A DNA stretch of 64,000 nucleotides, taken from positions 62,001 through 126,000 of the forward strand of contig JAWZYV010013145.1 in the NCBI GenBank assembly GCA_038373885.1. Reading direction: 5' to 3'. A program made the translations under genes and the position numbers. Positions within the stretch are counted from its first letter, which is position 1. Each line of letters starts with the position of its first letter. Source of the DNA: Cheiracanthium punctorium (lineage: Eukaryota; Arthropoda; Arachnida; Araneae; Cheiracanthiidae). Under the pieces are notes generated by a model. The model worked only from the letters and a program-made list of their open reading frames with translations, was not told where the DNA came from and searched no databases. Shown piece after piece: positions 1 to 9,938 of this stretch.

Positions 1-1178
1 GGGTGTGGTGGTAGTAGGAGGTTGGATTTATTTTTCTGTATGTTTTAGCTCGCAAAGGAGTTTTTAAGAATACTTTATTAACGCACTATAACAGTTTATT
101 CACAGGGGCATATATTTCTCTTACTTTTTCTGCTACTGTGTGAAGCCAGTTGGCTGTACAAGTAATGTTTCATAGTTGGAAAAAAAAAAAACTTTAGGTG
201 CTGATGCTGCTTTTATCATATAAAGTGCTGCGTCAGCGTCAGTAACGAATTCTAACACGTTATCAGTCAAGTCTTTTTGAGGCCACAATAATTTCAATGA
301 ATCATGAAACAGCTTCCAAAGAAAATAAATATATCACTCCACATTACTTAGTGAAGTAACAAGCAGAATTTGCAACTACTCCACAGCGTCAGTATACCAT
401 AATTCACTAACCAAAGAAATAGGTGTAAGCAGCTCTTACTAACTACTTCCCAAATATCGTGTAAAGCTTTTTTTTTTCAAGACACATTCCTTTGTCTATG
501 CGCTACACATTACAGCAGCTTATTTACTTACAGGTGTGTGCAAATACAGTGAAACTAAAGAAAAAAAAGGTTTAAGGACTTTTATACATTTAGTTATTGA
601 TTTTTAAAACTGAATCAGTTGTTTATACAAAAGAAAGGCATAGTAATAAGAAAGGTAAAGAACGCATTGGAAATATCCTCTGTCGGGCAACATCTTTCCT
701 TTTTTACACCAAAATAAAAAATAAAAGATTCTTCTTACATCCGAAAAGAGAAAATATATTCCATAACAAAAATCTCGGATAAGTCTCAAGCAAGTCAAAC
801 TATTGTTAAAAACGCTCATTTATCAAAGCTGGGAGTTATACATCACGCAGAATATATTTCGAATTTTCTCTACAAAATCATGACACGCGAAAAGCAAGTC
901 AGCTTTAAGCAGCTGACATAAAACTTTTACAAGCGCCGCAAGAACGATCCTATCTCTGCGATCATCGAATTCCGTTTAAGTAGGTTTTGAACCTTAGGGG
1001 CGTAAGTGCTCTCAAAAGCGACTTTTTTTTTTTGGTGTGTGTGTGTGCGTACGATATCTTTTTATCTGACATGAAAGTATAATATATAGACTTTTGTATT
1101 TCACTGAGTTCAAGCGCAGATTTTTAACAACAATTGAAGGAGTGGAAGGAAGACAAGTATGAGTTCTCAGTAACTTCT
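1..1178. other. No gene recognised
   Basis: AT-rich DNA with short A and T runs and a GT-rich microsatellite near 1034-1050. The open frames (up to about 70 codons) are low-complexity and lack any motif I know. I see no terminal repeats that would define a mobile element. Confidence 0.6.
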
Positions 1179-1182
1179 TTAA

Positions 1183-1688
1183 CCCTTTAACGCGCAGTGT
1201 TCCCGCTCTAGGAACGCCAAACCCTGACGTTTTGACTGTTGCCAGTCACGAAGAATAGATTTGATTTCTATAAAAATAATTGCGGGTGACATAGCACCAC
1301 GAGAATCCTTTACTTTTTAGAACGTCATTGCCCGGTAAAAAAAAAAAAAAAATGTTCACGATTATTTTTAACAGCACTGACATCTGCTAAAAAATGGAAA
1401 AATGGGAGAACAGCTGGATAGATTGCCCAATGCTGAAAAATGGACAGCCGTTGCCATCGCTCGACTTAACTATCAGCAAGATGGCGGACGATCGAAACGT
1501 TCATCGCGTGCCACAGATCTAGAGACCCTTATTTGACGACAGCTGGCTGTGGTCGTCAAAAAAGGGCTCTTTAGATCTGTGGCACGCGATGAACGTTTCG
1601 ATCGTCCGCCATCTTGCTGATAGTTAAGTCTAGCGATGGCAACGACTGCCCTTTTATCAGCATTGGGAAAGGGTTGCGCCTCAAAGGG
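1183..1688 (+). mobile_element. piggyBac-type foldback MITE, copy A (reference copy)
   Basis: Non-autonomous DNA element flanked on both sides by TTAA (1179-1182 and 1689-1692). The left end reads CCCTTTAACGCGCA. The right end is the inverse of CCCTTTGAGGCGCA, giving a 14-bp terminal inverted repeat with two mismatches. Left half: a non-palindromic stretch of about 235 bp. Right half: two inverted arms of about 135 bp that would fold into a long hairpin around a short centre containing the CAGCTGGCTGTG motif. TTAA duplication and CCC-starting ends are hallmarks of the piggyBac superfamily. No transposase is encoded, so mobility would depend on an enzyme supplied elsewhere. Family membership rests on the ends only. 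This copy defines the '+' orientation used for the other copies. Confidence 0.85.
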
Positions 1689-1692
1689 TTAA

Positions 1693-3164
1693 AAAAGAAA
1701 CAATGATAAGTTAAAATCCCACACTACAATAGCAATTACTTAAACATAAATATTTCAAAGCTAAATGATAATATATCTACATTAACGATTACCATCTGTA
1801 ATAAACATATCATATGTACGAAATTTGTACATTCACTGTACCTGGAAACATGTAGTACAGCATGGACCCATTTTCAGTAGGCTACATGTATAGTTCATAT
1901 AAAAGTAGCATATATAAATTTCGTAACAATCGGTGCATATTTACGCTAGTTGAAGAACGGACTAACAAAGTGAAATCATAAACACTTTGACCACATAGAA
2001 AAAGTTAAAAATATTCAATACATGTATAAGATAAGTAATTCACAACTCCCAAAAATTTATCCGAGAAAACTCTTTCTACGTCTAACGAATACACAGTAGT
2101 AAATCTAACAGCATAATATAACAACTTCATATCGAATTCATTTAACATTTTAAAACTGACACGAGCAAAAAATAATAAATCATTTTACTTAATGAACTGC
2201 CAGGCGAGCCATCATTATAGCATGCTTTTGGCAATATTTACGATGATAAACATTCTATAAATGAATATTAATTTCATTTCTTGGAAAATATAATGTATCT
2301 TTCATTGTAAATACAGAGAGAAAAAAAAATGATAAAAACTGTTCCACTTGAAGAGATGAAAATGATTTTTTTTTTTTAGATATTTTCATGTACGACAAAG
2401 AAAGATCACAGAATCTTGTTCAGTATTTCCCTATTTCATAGCTGGAGGCGGTACATTCATTGGTTCAAGCATATATATATATGTTTATTTGAAAATAGTT
2501 GCAAAATAACTTTGAAATAGTTGAAAAAAAGATATTTTGAATGTGGTAAGAAGGATTCTGTAAGCTTATTTCACATATAAGAAGATTCACAGCTCCAGTA
2601 TAACAGCACGTGCATGTTAAAAAAAAACACGCACGTGTAAATAAACTGTGTGGCTTGTGTGCAAAATCTAACGTGTAGAATTTTTATTACGGGATAGAGA
2701 ATAAGGTTCAGTCTTATAGCTAAGAAATTTGTTTTGAAAAGAAAATAAATAAATCTAGGCTGTTCGAGCCTCGTCAGGGGGAGACCCCCCTGAACCCCCC
2801 TAATTTTTTAGTTTCATTATTGCCATATTAAAACGATATTCATTGACTATGTCATTTTAACGCTCATCTTTCGCGTATTTCGCCTGGTAACCCTATGTTG
2901 AAATTTTTATGAGTGTAACCTATTTATAGAAAAATACATGGAAAGCATATTCTACAGCTTACAAAGTATTGTAACAATAGATTTAAGCTATTGTGAACTA
3001 ATAGTATTTAAATACATGTAAAATTATGTCGCTTTTTATGTCGCTTTTTTATGTCGCATTTTTGGGACACATTTTTAGATAAAGGGTGTTGAGAGATAAA
3101 ATGACATAGTCATTAAAAATAATTTACGTCTATTGCCGATCCAAATACTCAGTTGAAGTGAAAT
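1693..3164. other. No gene recognised; minor repeats
   Basis: AT-rich. An imperfect inverted repeat CACGTGCATGTT / AACACGCACGTG (2607-2618 and 2626-2637) could form a hairpin. A C/G-run fragment at 2775-2802 resembles the ends of small hAT-like MITEs, but no boundaries can be drawn. A short tandem TTTTATGTCGC motif lies at about 3029-3060. Confidence 0.5.
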
Positions 3165-3615
3165 GTTTTCAGTAGGGGAGAGTGGGGTACAGTGAGTCAA
3201 TGGCTACGGTGGGTCATTGAATTTATTTGTGGTTCAGTGAATAGTTTTCAAACGAGAAAATTATTTAAAGTGGGTATCAATCAACTTAACTCTGTGGGAA
3301 AAGCTAAACATCTCACTTTGATTATGGCGGGAAGAAAGAGCCATTTTGTTTTCTGGTCATCATAATGAAATATGAAGAAAGTAAGATTTTACGTTATTGC
3401 ACTTCAAATTTTACACGTAAATATGAGTTATGCGGTACGTTTATATTAGTCTAAATTACCTTCTTTTATATTCTGTTGTATTTAAATGAATACTTTGTTT
3501 TGATTTACTAATGAGTTGGAATTTTGAAGAGAAAAATAATACATTGGATCATATGGGAAAAACTGGGTTACCTGAAATGGGGTAAAGGGGGTCAGTGACC
3601 CATTGGTCCCCATCT
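3165..3615. repeat. Possible unclassified repeat with G-rich ends
   Basis: Starts with a GGGGAGAGTGGGGTAC-like stretch and ends near a stretch containing GTCAGTGACCCATTGGTCCCC. Similar 'agtggggta' starts are common in dispersed arthropod repeats, but the two ends here do not pair as inverted repeats and I see no target duplication. It is listed only because the ends differ in composition from their surroundings. Confidence 0.25.
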
Positions 3616-3890
3616 ATATATTTACCGTCTTTCTGTAAGTTTCTTACTTTTTAATGTTTCAATGATCTAAATTTATCTAAATAAGTCTTCCACACCAGCC
3701 ACAGAATCTTCAGTTTTTCAAGAAAATCATGTAAAACAAAAAATGACACCAGAGATGGTAAAAGCCTTTTCCAAACTCTTATGCAAAAGAAAAAAATCTG
3801 AGAGGCAACCTAAGACAATCAGAAATTTTTACAGATACACCTGTGAAAATAACAATCCAAAATGAGACGATTGAAAGAAAGAAGAGTTAA

Positions 3891-4452
3891 CCCTTTAACG
3901 CGCAGTGTTCCTGCTCTGGGAACGCCAAACTCTGACGTTTTGACTGTTGCCAGCCACGAAGAATAGATTTGATTTCGATAAAAATAGTTGCGGGTGACAT
4001 AGCGCCACGAGAATCTTTTACTTTTTAGCACGTCATTTCCCGTAAAAAAATTGTCACGATTATTTATAACAGCACTGACATCTGCTGGAAAATGGAAGAA
4101 TGCGAAAACAGCTGCATCGATTGCCCAATGCTGAAAAAAGGGCAGCCGTTGCCATCGCTCGACTTAACTATTAGCAAGATGGCGGACGATCGAAACGTTC
4201 ATCGCATGCCACAGATCTAGAGACCCTTTTTTTACGGGAGCTGGCTGTGATCAGGGTCTCTAGGTCTGTGGCACGCGATGAACGTTTCGATCGTCCGCCA
4301 TGCACAGCCGCCAGCTGTCGTCAAAAAAAGGGTCTCTAGATCTGTGGCACGCGATGAACGTTTCGATCGTCCGCCATCTTGCTGGTAGTTAAGTCGAACG
4401 ATGGCAACGCTGCCCTGTTTTCGGCATTGGGAAAGGGTTGCGCCTCAAAGGG
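3891..4452 (+). mobile_element. piggyBac-type foldback MITE, copy B
   Basis: Same ends as copy A. TTAA precedes it at 3887-3890; the right flank has changed to TTTTAA. It is longer than copy A because its centre carries an extra inverted fragment of the arm (about 4250-4310), so the hairpin apex is rearranged. It occupies the same site as the element at 7832-8659 in the duplicated block, so insertion preceded duplication. Confidence 0.8.
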
Positions 4453-4492
4453 TTTTAAAGACCTAATGACATGAAGCAGGAGAGAAAAAAAA

Positions 4493-4890
4493 ATGCAAGC
4501 AATTAGAAGAATAGCTGAGCTGAAGAAGAGGAATAAGTATGAAAAGAATCTTGTAGTGAATCTGATTTCGAGGATTTGGAATTTGAAGATGTAGAAGATT
4601 CTACTGCTGACGTTGGAGACTTCGTCATATTCAAGTTCTACGGCAAAAAAGCAGTTTAAAATGCTATGTTACTGAATTTGTAGACCAAAAGTGAAAATGA
4701 ACTTCAAGTGGACTTCATGAAAGGAATTCAGCCAGGTTATGCACTAAGGTTCACCAGGTTATTGTGGAGGCAGACATTTATACAGCAGACACTGAAACCA
4801 ATGTGAGAAATTTGCCAAAACCAAATTGCATTGCCAGGAACTGAGAGAGCAGTGACAAAGTTGGCTTTTGTTGTAGATTTTCTGTTATAG
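4493..4890 (+). pseudogene. Eroded ORF, C-terminal module often linked to transposons
   Basis: No open frame survives. Piecing frames together shows an acidic stretch (ESDFEDLEFEDVEDST-like), then GDFxIxKFYGK, then PGYALRFTR, EADIYTADTETNVRNLPKP, and a GTERxVTKLAFxVDF tail just before the stop at 4888-4890. From memory, a 'VGDFV-VKF-GKK ... LPxPxxxGTxR ... FxVDFxxYNV' layout closes proteins found next to transposases in arthropod genomes; I cannot name the family firmly. Both duplicated copies have stops and frameshifts in different places, so both are dead. Confidence 0.4.
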
Positions 4891-4927
4891 TATAATGTCC
4901 AATACTTATTGTAAAATAACAATTTTT

Positions 4928-5063
4928 ACTTTCCGAACATGTACCATGTAAGGAAAGTATTGTAATCATGAAAAAAATCGACTTCGAGATTTTGGTGTTT
5001 TTACACGTTTTGAGGGCTTCTAAATCCATTTATGCTATTTTTACGAGATGTATGTATGTATGT

Positions 5064-5100
<37 letters not shown>

Positions 5101-5612
5101 TGTGTATGTGAGTGAACACGATAGCTCCTGAACGGAGCATTCGATTGAGCTCAAATTGGACATATATGTCATAAACCACCGTCGCAAGACCGATATTGAT
5201 TTTAGTGTGTATAGGACTTATAGTTTTTCTACAGGGCTACGACAAAGATTTCTTTTACATTATGGCCTATGGGGGGAATTTCTTGAAAGTGCGCTAGCGT
5301 TTAAGCGATGCATTCGATTGAGCTCAAATTCGGTATACATGTTATAAACCACCATCCTAAGACCGGTATTGATTTTGGTGTGTATAGGACTTATAGTTCT
5401 CCTAAAGGGCTACGACAGAACTTTCTTTTATGTTATGGCATAATGGCATGTGGGGAGAAATTCTTGAAAGTGCGCAAAAGTTTAAACGGTGCATTCGATT
5501 GAGTTTCAATTTGGTATATATGTTTGAATTATTCATCGATTAAAATTTATTTAAGTGCTTGGTAATGATCTTAATCGTAAGTGTTCGGAAAGTCGAGTGG
5601 AGTCACTCCAGA
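4928..5612 (+). mobile_element. DINE-1/Helentron-like element, subfamily 1, copy 1
   Basis: Non-coding element preceded by five T and followed by TTTTT. The 5' end is a hairpin: ACTTTCC and GGAAAGT pair, as do ACATG and CATGT. A TG/TATG microsatellite follows (about 5049-5112), then tandem units starting CATTCGATTGAGCTCAAATT at 5138, 5311 and 5492 (spacing 173 and 181 bp). Near the 3' end TGTTCGGAAAGT inverts the 5' ACTTTCCGAACA. Then come a GAGTG-GAGT-CACTC hairpin and terminal CAGA. A 5' hairpin, internal microsatellite, tandem core, subterminal inverted repeat, 3' hairpin and T-T insertion are features described for Helentron-derived elements such as Drosophila DINE-1. The short open frames in each unit are a by-product of the repeat. 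Confidence 0.7.
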
Positions 5613-6154
5613 TTTTTAGATTTAATGCCTTAAAAATAACTATAAAACAAAAATTTTGTGAGCACCCAAAGTGATGTTGTCTAACTAAAGCCTAGACTAC
5701 TGCGAGACTGAAAGTGAGATTCGATACTTTAATAACATTAAGGTTAGGTAATTTCTCTAAAAACATCGGAGATCTCGCCAAGCTGGGTTCAGTTTCATAA
5801 CTTGAATCTGGCACAAAATTCGGAGATATTTCGCCAAAAGTCGCCAAGATCAGCGACAGTTGGCAAGATCTCGGACATGTACCAAACATTGACTGATTAC
5901 AGACTCCATCGTAAGTCTGTTGGGTGAAACTGCAATTAAATTACCAATCAATTCCGATAAAAAAAGAAAGTTGTTCAACTAGATACTAGATGTTACAAGC
6001 CTAAATAAAAAATCCGACATTCTACACTGATCGTTTATGAGTTATGCGAGATGAATTCCTAAGTGCGTTACCAATATCACACACGGAGAAAAAAAATACT
6101 GCTCTCATCTAAAACGAATAAATGATTTTTTTCTGTATCCCAAAACTGTATCCC

Positions 6155-6458
6155 AAAGTCCTATACACACCAAAATCAATACCGGTCTTGCGACGGTAGT
6201 TTATAACATATATACCCAATTTGAGCTCAATCGCATGCCCTATTCAGGAGCTATCGTGTTCACTCACATACACACAAACACACATACACACATACACACA
6301 CACACATACACACATACATACATACATCTCGTAAATAGCATAAATGAATAGCATAAATGAATTCAGAAGACCTCAAAACGTGTAAATACACCAAAATCTT
6401 GAATTCGAATTTTTTCATGATTAGAATACTTTCCTTACATGGTACATGTTCGGAAAGT
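6155..6458 (-). mobile_element. DINE-like element, subfamily 1, 3'-truncated copy
   Basis: Minus-strand copy: the 5' hairpin end lies at 6458 next to AAAAA, the microsatellite is at about 6263-6330, and only the first part of one tandem unit remains before the copy stops at 6155. The 3' hairpin and CAGA end are missing. It abuts the end of duplicated block copy 1. Confidence 0.7.
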
Positions 6459-6548
6459 AAAAATAGAAGCATTTGTTTATTCCAGACAGCCAGGATGGTT
6501 GATTAAATCAATACAAAAATGGAATACCCTTCAAACAACGAGGTACTA

Positions 6549-6657
6549 CCCTAGTAGCACACTTAGTCCAAAAGACGTTTAAAACACGTTTTTTAACGTC
6601 GGAAAACGTGTTTCCAACGTAATTTGAACGTTTTTTGAACTAGTTGTGTTACTAGGG
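6549..6657. mobile_element. 109-bp MITE with CCCTAGTAGCACA ends, copy 1
   Basis: Terminal inverted repeat CCCTAGTAGCACA on the left; the right end inverts to CCCTAGTAACACAAC. It is flanked by TA on both sides (6547-6548 and 6658-6659), as expected for Tc1/mariner-type mobilisation. The interior holds further ACGTTTT/AAAACGT palindromes. It has no coding capacity. Confidence 0.65.
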
Positions 6658-6928
6658 TAGCGGCTATTTTTTAAAATAATGTAAAATTCGATAATGACAT
6701 AACAGCTATAAAAAAACACCTCTTTTGAAAAATCTCTGGAGAAATATTTTGTTTGTAACTCATATACTCAGCCATAAAATGTTCCAATAACAATAACACG
6801 TGTTCCAGCCATAACATGAACTACATAAACCAAACTTCAGAAATTTATTGCTTACGTGCGTCTACGAAATAGGAGAGAATTTTATTCTGTTATTGTGTTT
6901 CTTTGAAATGATTAAATTCTTATTTTGT

Positions 6929-7591
6929 ACTTTCCGAACATGTACCATGTAAGGAAAGTATTGTAATCATGAAAAAATTCGACTTCGAGATTTTGGTGTA
7001 TTGACACGTTTTGAGGTCTTCTGAATTCATTGATGCTATTTTTACGAGATGTGTATATGTGTATGTGAGTGAACACGATAGCTCCTAAACGGAGCATTCT
7101 ATTGAGCTCAAATTGGGTATATATGTTATAAACTACCGTCGCAAGACCGGTATTGATTTTGGTGGGTATTAGGAATTATAGTTTTTCTACGGGGCTTGAA
7201 GTTTTTGAAAGGTATCCGTTTTAATTTCCAAAGATTTCTTTTACATTATGGCCTATGGGGTTAAAATTCTTGAAAGCGCGCTAGCGTTTAAACAGTACAT
7301 TCGATTGAGCTGAAATTGGGCATATATATCATAAACCACCATCGTAATACCGGTATTGATTTTGATATGTATAGGTCTTATAGTTTTTCTACAGAGCTAC
7401 GACAAAGTTTTCTTTTACATTATGGCCTATGGGGAGAAATTCTTGAAAGTGCGCTAGCGTTTAAACGGCGCATTCGATTGAGCTTCAATTTGGTATGTAT
7501 GTTTGAATTATTCATCGATTAAAATTGATTTAAATGCTTGGTAATTATCTTAATCGTAAGTGTTCGGAAAGTCGAGGGGAGTCACTCCAGA
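6929..7591 (+). mobile_element. DINE-like element, subfamily 1, copy 2
   Basis: Complete, with 5' hairpin, a much shortened microsatellite (about 7049-7065), three tandem-unit starts, subterminal TGTTCGGAAAGT, 3' hairpin (one stem mismatch, GAGGG/CACTC) and CAGA at 7591. Its right flank TTTTTAATGTTT matches the unoccupied sequence in duplicated block copy 1 near 3645-3660. Confidence 0.7.
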
Positions 7592-7831
7592 TTTTTAATG
7601 TTTGAAGATCTAAATTTATCTAAATAAGTCTTAAACACCAGCCACAGAACCTTCAGTTTTTCAAGAAAATTATGTAAAACAAAAAATGACACCAGAGATG
7701 GTAAAAGCCTTTTTCAAACTCTGATGCAAAAGAGAAAAATCTGATAGGCAACCTAAAAATCAGAAATTTTTACAGATACACCTGTGAAAATAACAATGCA
7801 AAATGAGACGATTGAAAGAAAGAAGAGTTAA

Positions 7832-8659
7832 CCCTTTAACGCGCAGTGTTCCCGCTCTGGAAACACCAAACTCTGATGTTATGACTGTTGCCAGTCACGA
7901 AGAATAGATTTGATTTCGATAAAAATAGTTGCGGGTGACATAGCTCCACGAGAATCCTTTACTTTTTAGCACGTCATTTCCCGTCAAAAAATGGTCACGA
8001 TTATTTTTAACAGCACTGACATCTGAAGAAAAATGGAAGAATGCGAGAACAGCTGGATAGATTGCCTAGTGCTGAAAAAGGGCAGCCATTGCTATCGCTC
8101 GACTTAACTACCAGCAAGATGACGGTCGATTGAAACGTTCATCGCGTGCCACGGATCTAGAGACCCTTTTTTGACGACAGCTGGCTGTGCCCGCGTACAG
8201 CCAGCTGTCGTTCAGGATTAGGAAAGGGTTGCGTCTCAAAGGGTTAAATTTCTCAATCAAGAACATAATAGAGGAGGAATTTATAAGTATTAATTCGAAG
8301 TAATTCGAAGAAAGTTGCCATATATTATGATGTTTTGCTTAGTAGAACCAAAATTGAAATGATAAGATTAAAAAAAATACACCATTCTCTTCGATTTATA
8401 ATTGGTTTCGTATACTTATAAATTCCCCCTCCATTATGTTCTTGATTGAGAAATTTAATCATTCGAGACGCAACCGTTTCCCAATCCTGAACGACAGCTG
8501 GCTGTTCGCGGGCACAGCCAGCTGTCGTCAAAAAAGGGTCTCTAGATCTGTGGCACGTGATGAACGTTTCGATCGTCCGCCATCTTGCTGGTAGTTAAGT
8601 CGAGCGATGGCAACGGCTGCCCTTTTTTCAGCATTAGGAAAAAGTTGCGCCTCAAAGGG
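7832..8659 (+). mobile_element. piggyBac-type foldback MITE, copies C/D, rearranged by a large palindrome
   Basis: Left end CCCTTTAACGCGCA after TTAA (7828-7831); right end CGCCTCAAAGGG at 8659 followed by ATAA. A MITE-type right end with TTAA also occurs internally at 8232-8247. Sequence from 8199-8290 reappears inverted at 8412-8503 around a 121-bp spacer, so MITE arm, TTAA and about 45 bp of other sequence are mirrored. The simplest reading is one MITE at the same site as copy B, later split by or rebuilt into a larger palindrome. Two independent insertions are the alternative. Confidence 0.6.
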
Positions 8660-8697
8660 ATAAGACCCTAATGACATGAAGCAGGAGAGAAAAAAAA

Positions 8698-9079
8698 ATG
8701 CATGCAATTAGAAGAATAGCTCAAATGAAGAAGAGGAAGTATGAAAAGAAGTGAATCTGACTTCGAGGATTTGGAATTTGAAGATGTAGAAGATTCTACT
8801 TCTGAGGTTGGAGACTTCATCATTTCCAAGTTCTACGGCAAATAAAAGCTGTTTTTAACACTATGTTACTGTAGACAAAAATATAAATGAATTTCAAGTG
8901 GACTTCCTGAAAGGAATTCAGCCAGGTTATACACTAAGGTTCACCAGGTTATTGCGGAGGCAGACATTTATACAGCAGACACTAAAACTAATGTGAGAAA
9001 TTTGCCAAAACCAATTGCATTGCCAGGAACTGAGAGAGTAGTGACAAAGTTGGCTTTTATTGTAGATTTTCAGTTATAG
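8698..9079 (+). pseudogene. Eroded ORF, second copy
   Basis: Counterpart of 4493-4890. Here the tail is clearer: PKPIALPGTERVVTKLAF, then IVDFQL and a TAG at 9077-9079. Upstream, GDFIISKFYGK ends in an in-frame TAA. It has the same uncertain assignment as copy 1 and is non-functional. Confidence 0.4.
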
Positions 9080-9218
9080 TATAATGTCCAATACTTATTG
9101 TAAAATAGCAGTTTTTGATTTAATGCCTTAGTGACAAAGTTGGCTTTTGTTGTAGATTTTCAGTTATAGTATATGTCCAATACTTATTGTAAAATAGCAG
9201 TTTTTGATTTAATGCCTT
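9040..9218. repeat. 90-bp tandem duplication
   Basis: AGTGACAAAGTTGGCTTTT recurs at 9040 and 9130. Each unit runs through the end of the eroded ORF to AATGCCTT, and the units differ at few positions. Block copy 1 has a single unit, so the duplication arose after the block was duplicated. Confidence 0.85.
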
Positions 9219-9938
9219 AAAAATAACTTAAAACTAAAATTTTGTGAACTTAATAGGACCCAAAGTGATGTTATCTAACTAAAACCTAGACCACTGCGAG
9301 ACTGAAAGTGAGATTCGATACTTTAATAACATTAAGGTTAGGTAATTTCTCTAAAAACATCGGAGATCTCGCCAAGCTGGGTTCAGTTTCATAACTTGAA
9401 TCTGGCACAAAATTCGGAGATATTTCTCCAAAAGTCGCCAAGATCAGTGACAGTTGGTAAGATATCGGACATGTACCAAACAGTGACTGATTACAGACTC
9501 CATCGTAAGTCTGTTGGCTGAAACTGCAGTTAAATTACCAATCAATTCCGATAAAAAAAGAAAGTTGTTCAACTAGATACTAGATGTTACAACAAGCTTA
9601 AATACAAATTCCGACATTCTACACTGATCGTTTCTGAGTTATGCGAGATGAATTCCTAAGCGCGTCACAGACATTACACGGAGGAAAAAAATACTGATTT
9701 CATCTAGAACGAATAAATGATTATTTTCTGTATCCCAAAACTAGAAGAATAGACCATAGAATTATGCTTGTAAGGCGATACACACAATTGGTATAGACGA
9801 AACGGTCAAGAATTTCTAGCCCGTAGTATTCTGGATAATGACTAGTTTGTGTAACGAGAAATTATCGTTCGAAACTCTCATGCTCTAGAGTTACCGTTTG
9901 TAAGTCTACCCGCCAGCGTACGCAACGATTTACATATA

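Larger units (their letters stand above)
3655..6149. repeat. Duplicated block 1, copy 1
   Basis: About 1.8 kb of this block, not counting later insertions, is repeated at 7592-9742 with scattered substitutions and small indels. Shared landmarks in order: the AAATTTATCTAAATAAGTCTT stretch, the TTAA holding a foldback MITE, the eroded ORF ending in a GTAGATTTT-TTATAG tail, and a segment with GAGATCTCGCCAAGCTGGG. This copy has gained a 685-bp DINE-like element (4928-5612) that is absent from copy 2. Copy 2 has gained a palindromic insertion inside its MITE. The block is either a local duplication or two copies of a larger dispersed repeat. Confidence 0.8.
6463..7591. repeat. Duplicated block 2, copy 1
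   Basis: Repeated at 11766-12884 with few differences. It starts with AAATAGAAGCATTTGTTTAT and includes the 109-bp MITE at 6549-6657 and, at its right end, a complete DINE-like element. The duplicated unit therefore carries its transposons along. The different DINE tandem-unit contents of the two copies show later change. Confidence 0.8.
7592..9742. repeat. Duplicated block 1, copy 2
   Basis: Counterpart of 3655-6149. It lacks the DINE-like insertion: at 9108-9125 it reads AAATAGCAGTTTTTGATT straight through. It carries a private 90-bp tandem duplication at 9040-9218. It ends near TGTATCCCAAAACT. Confidence 0.8.
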
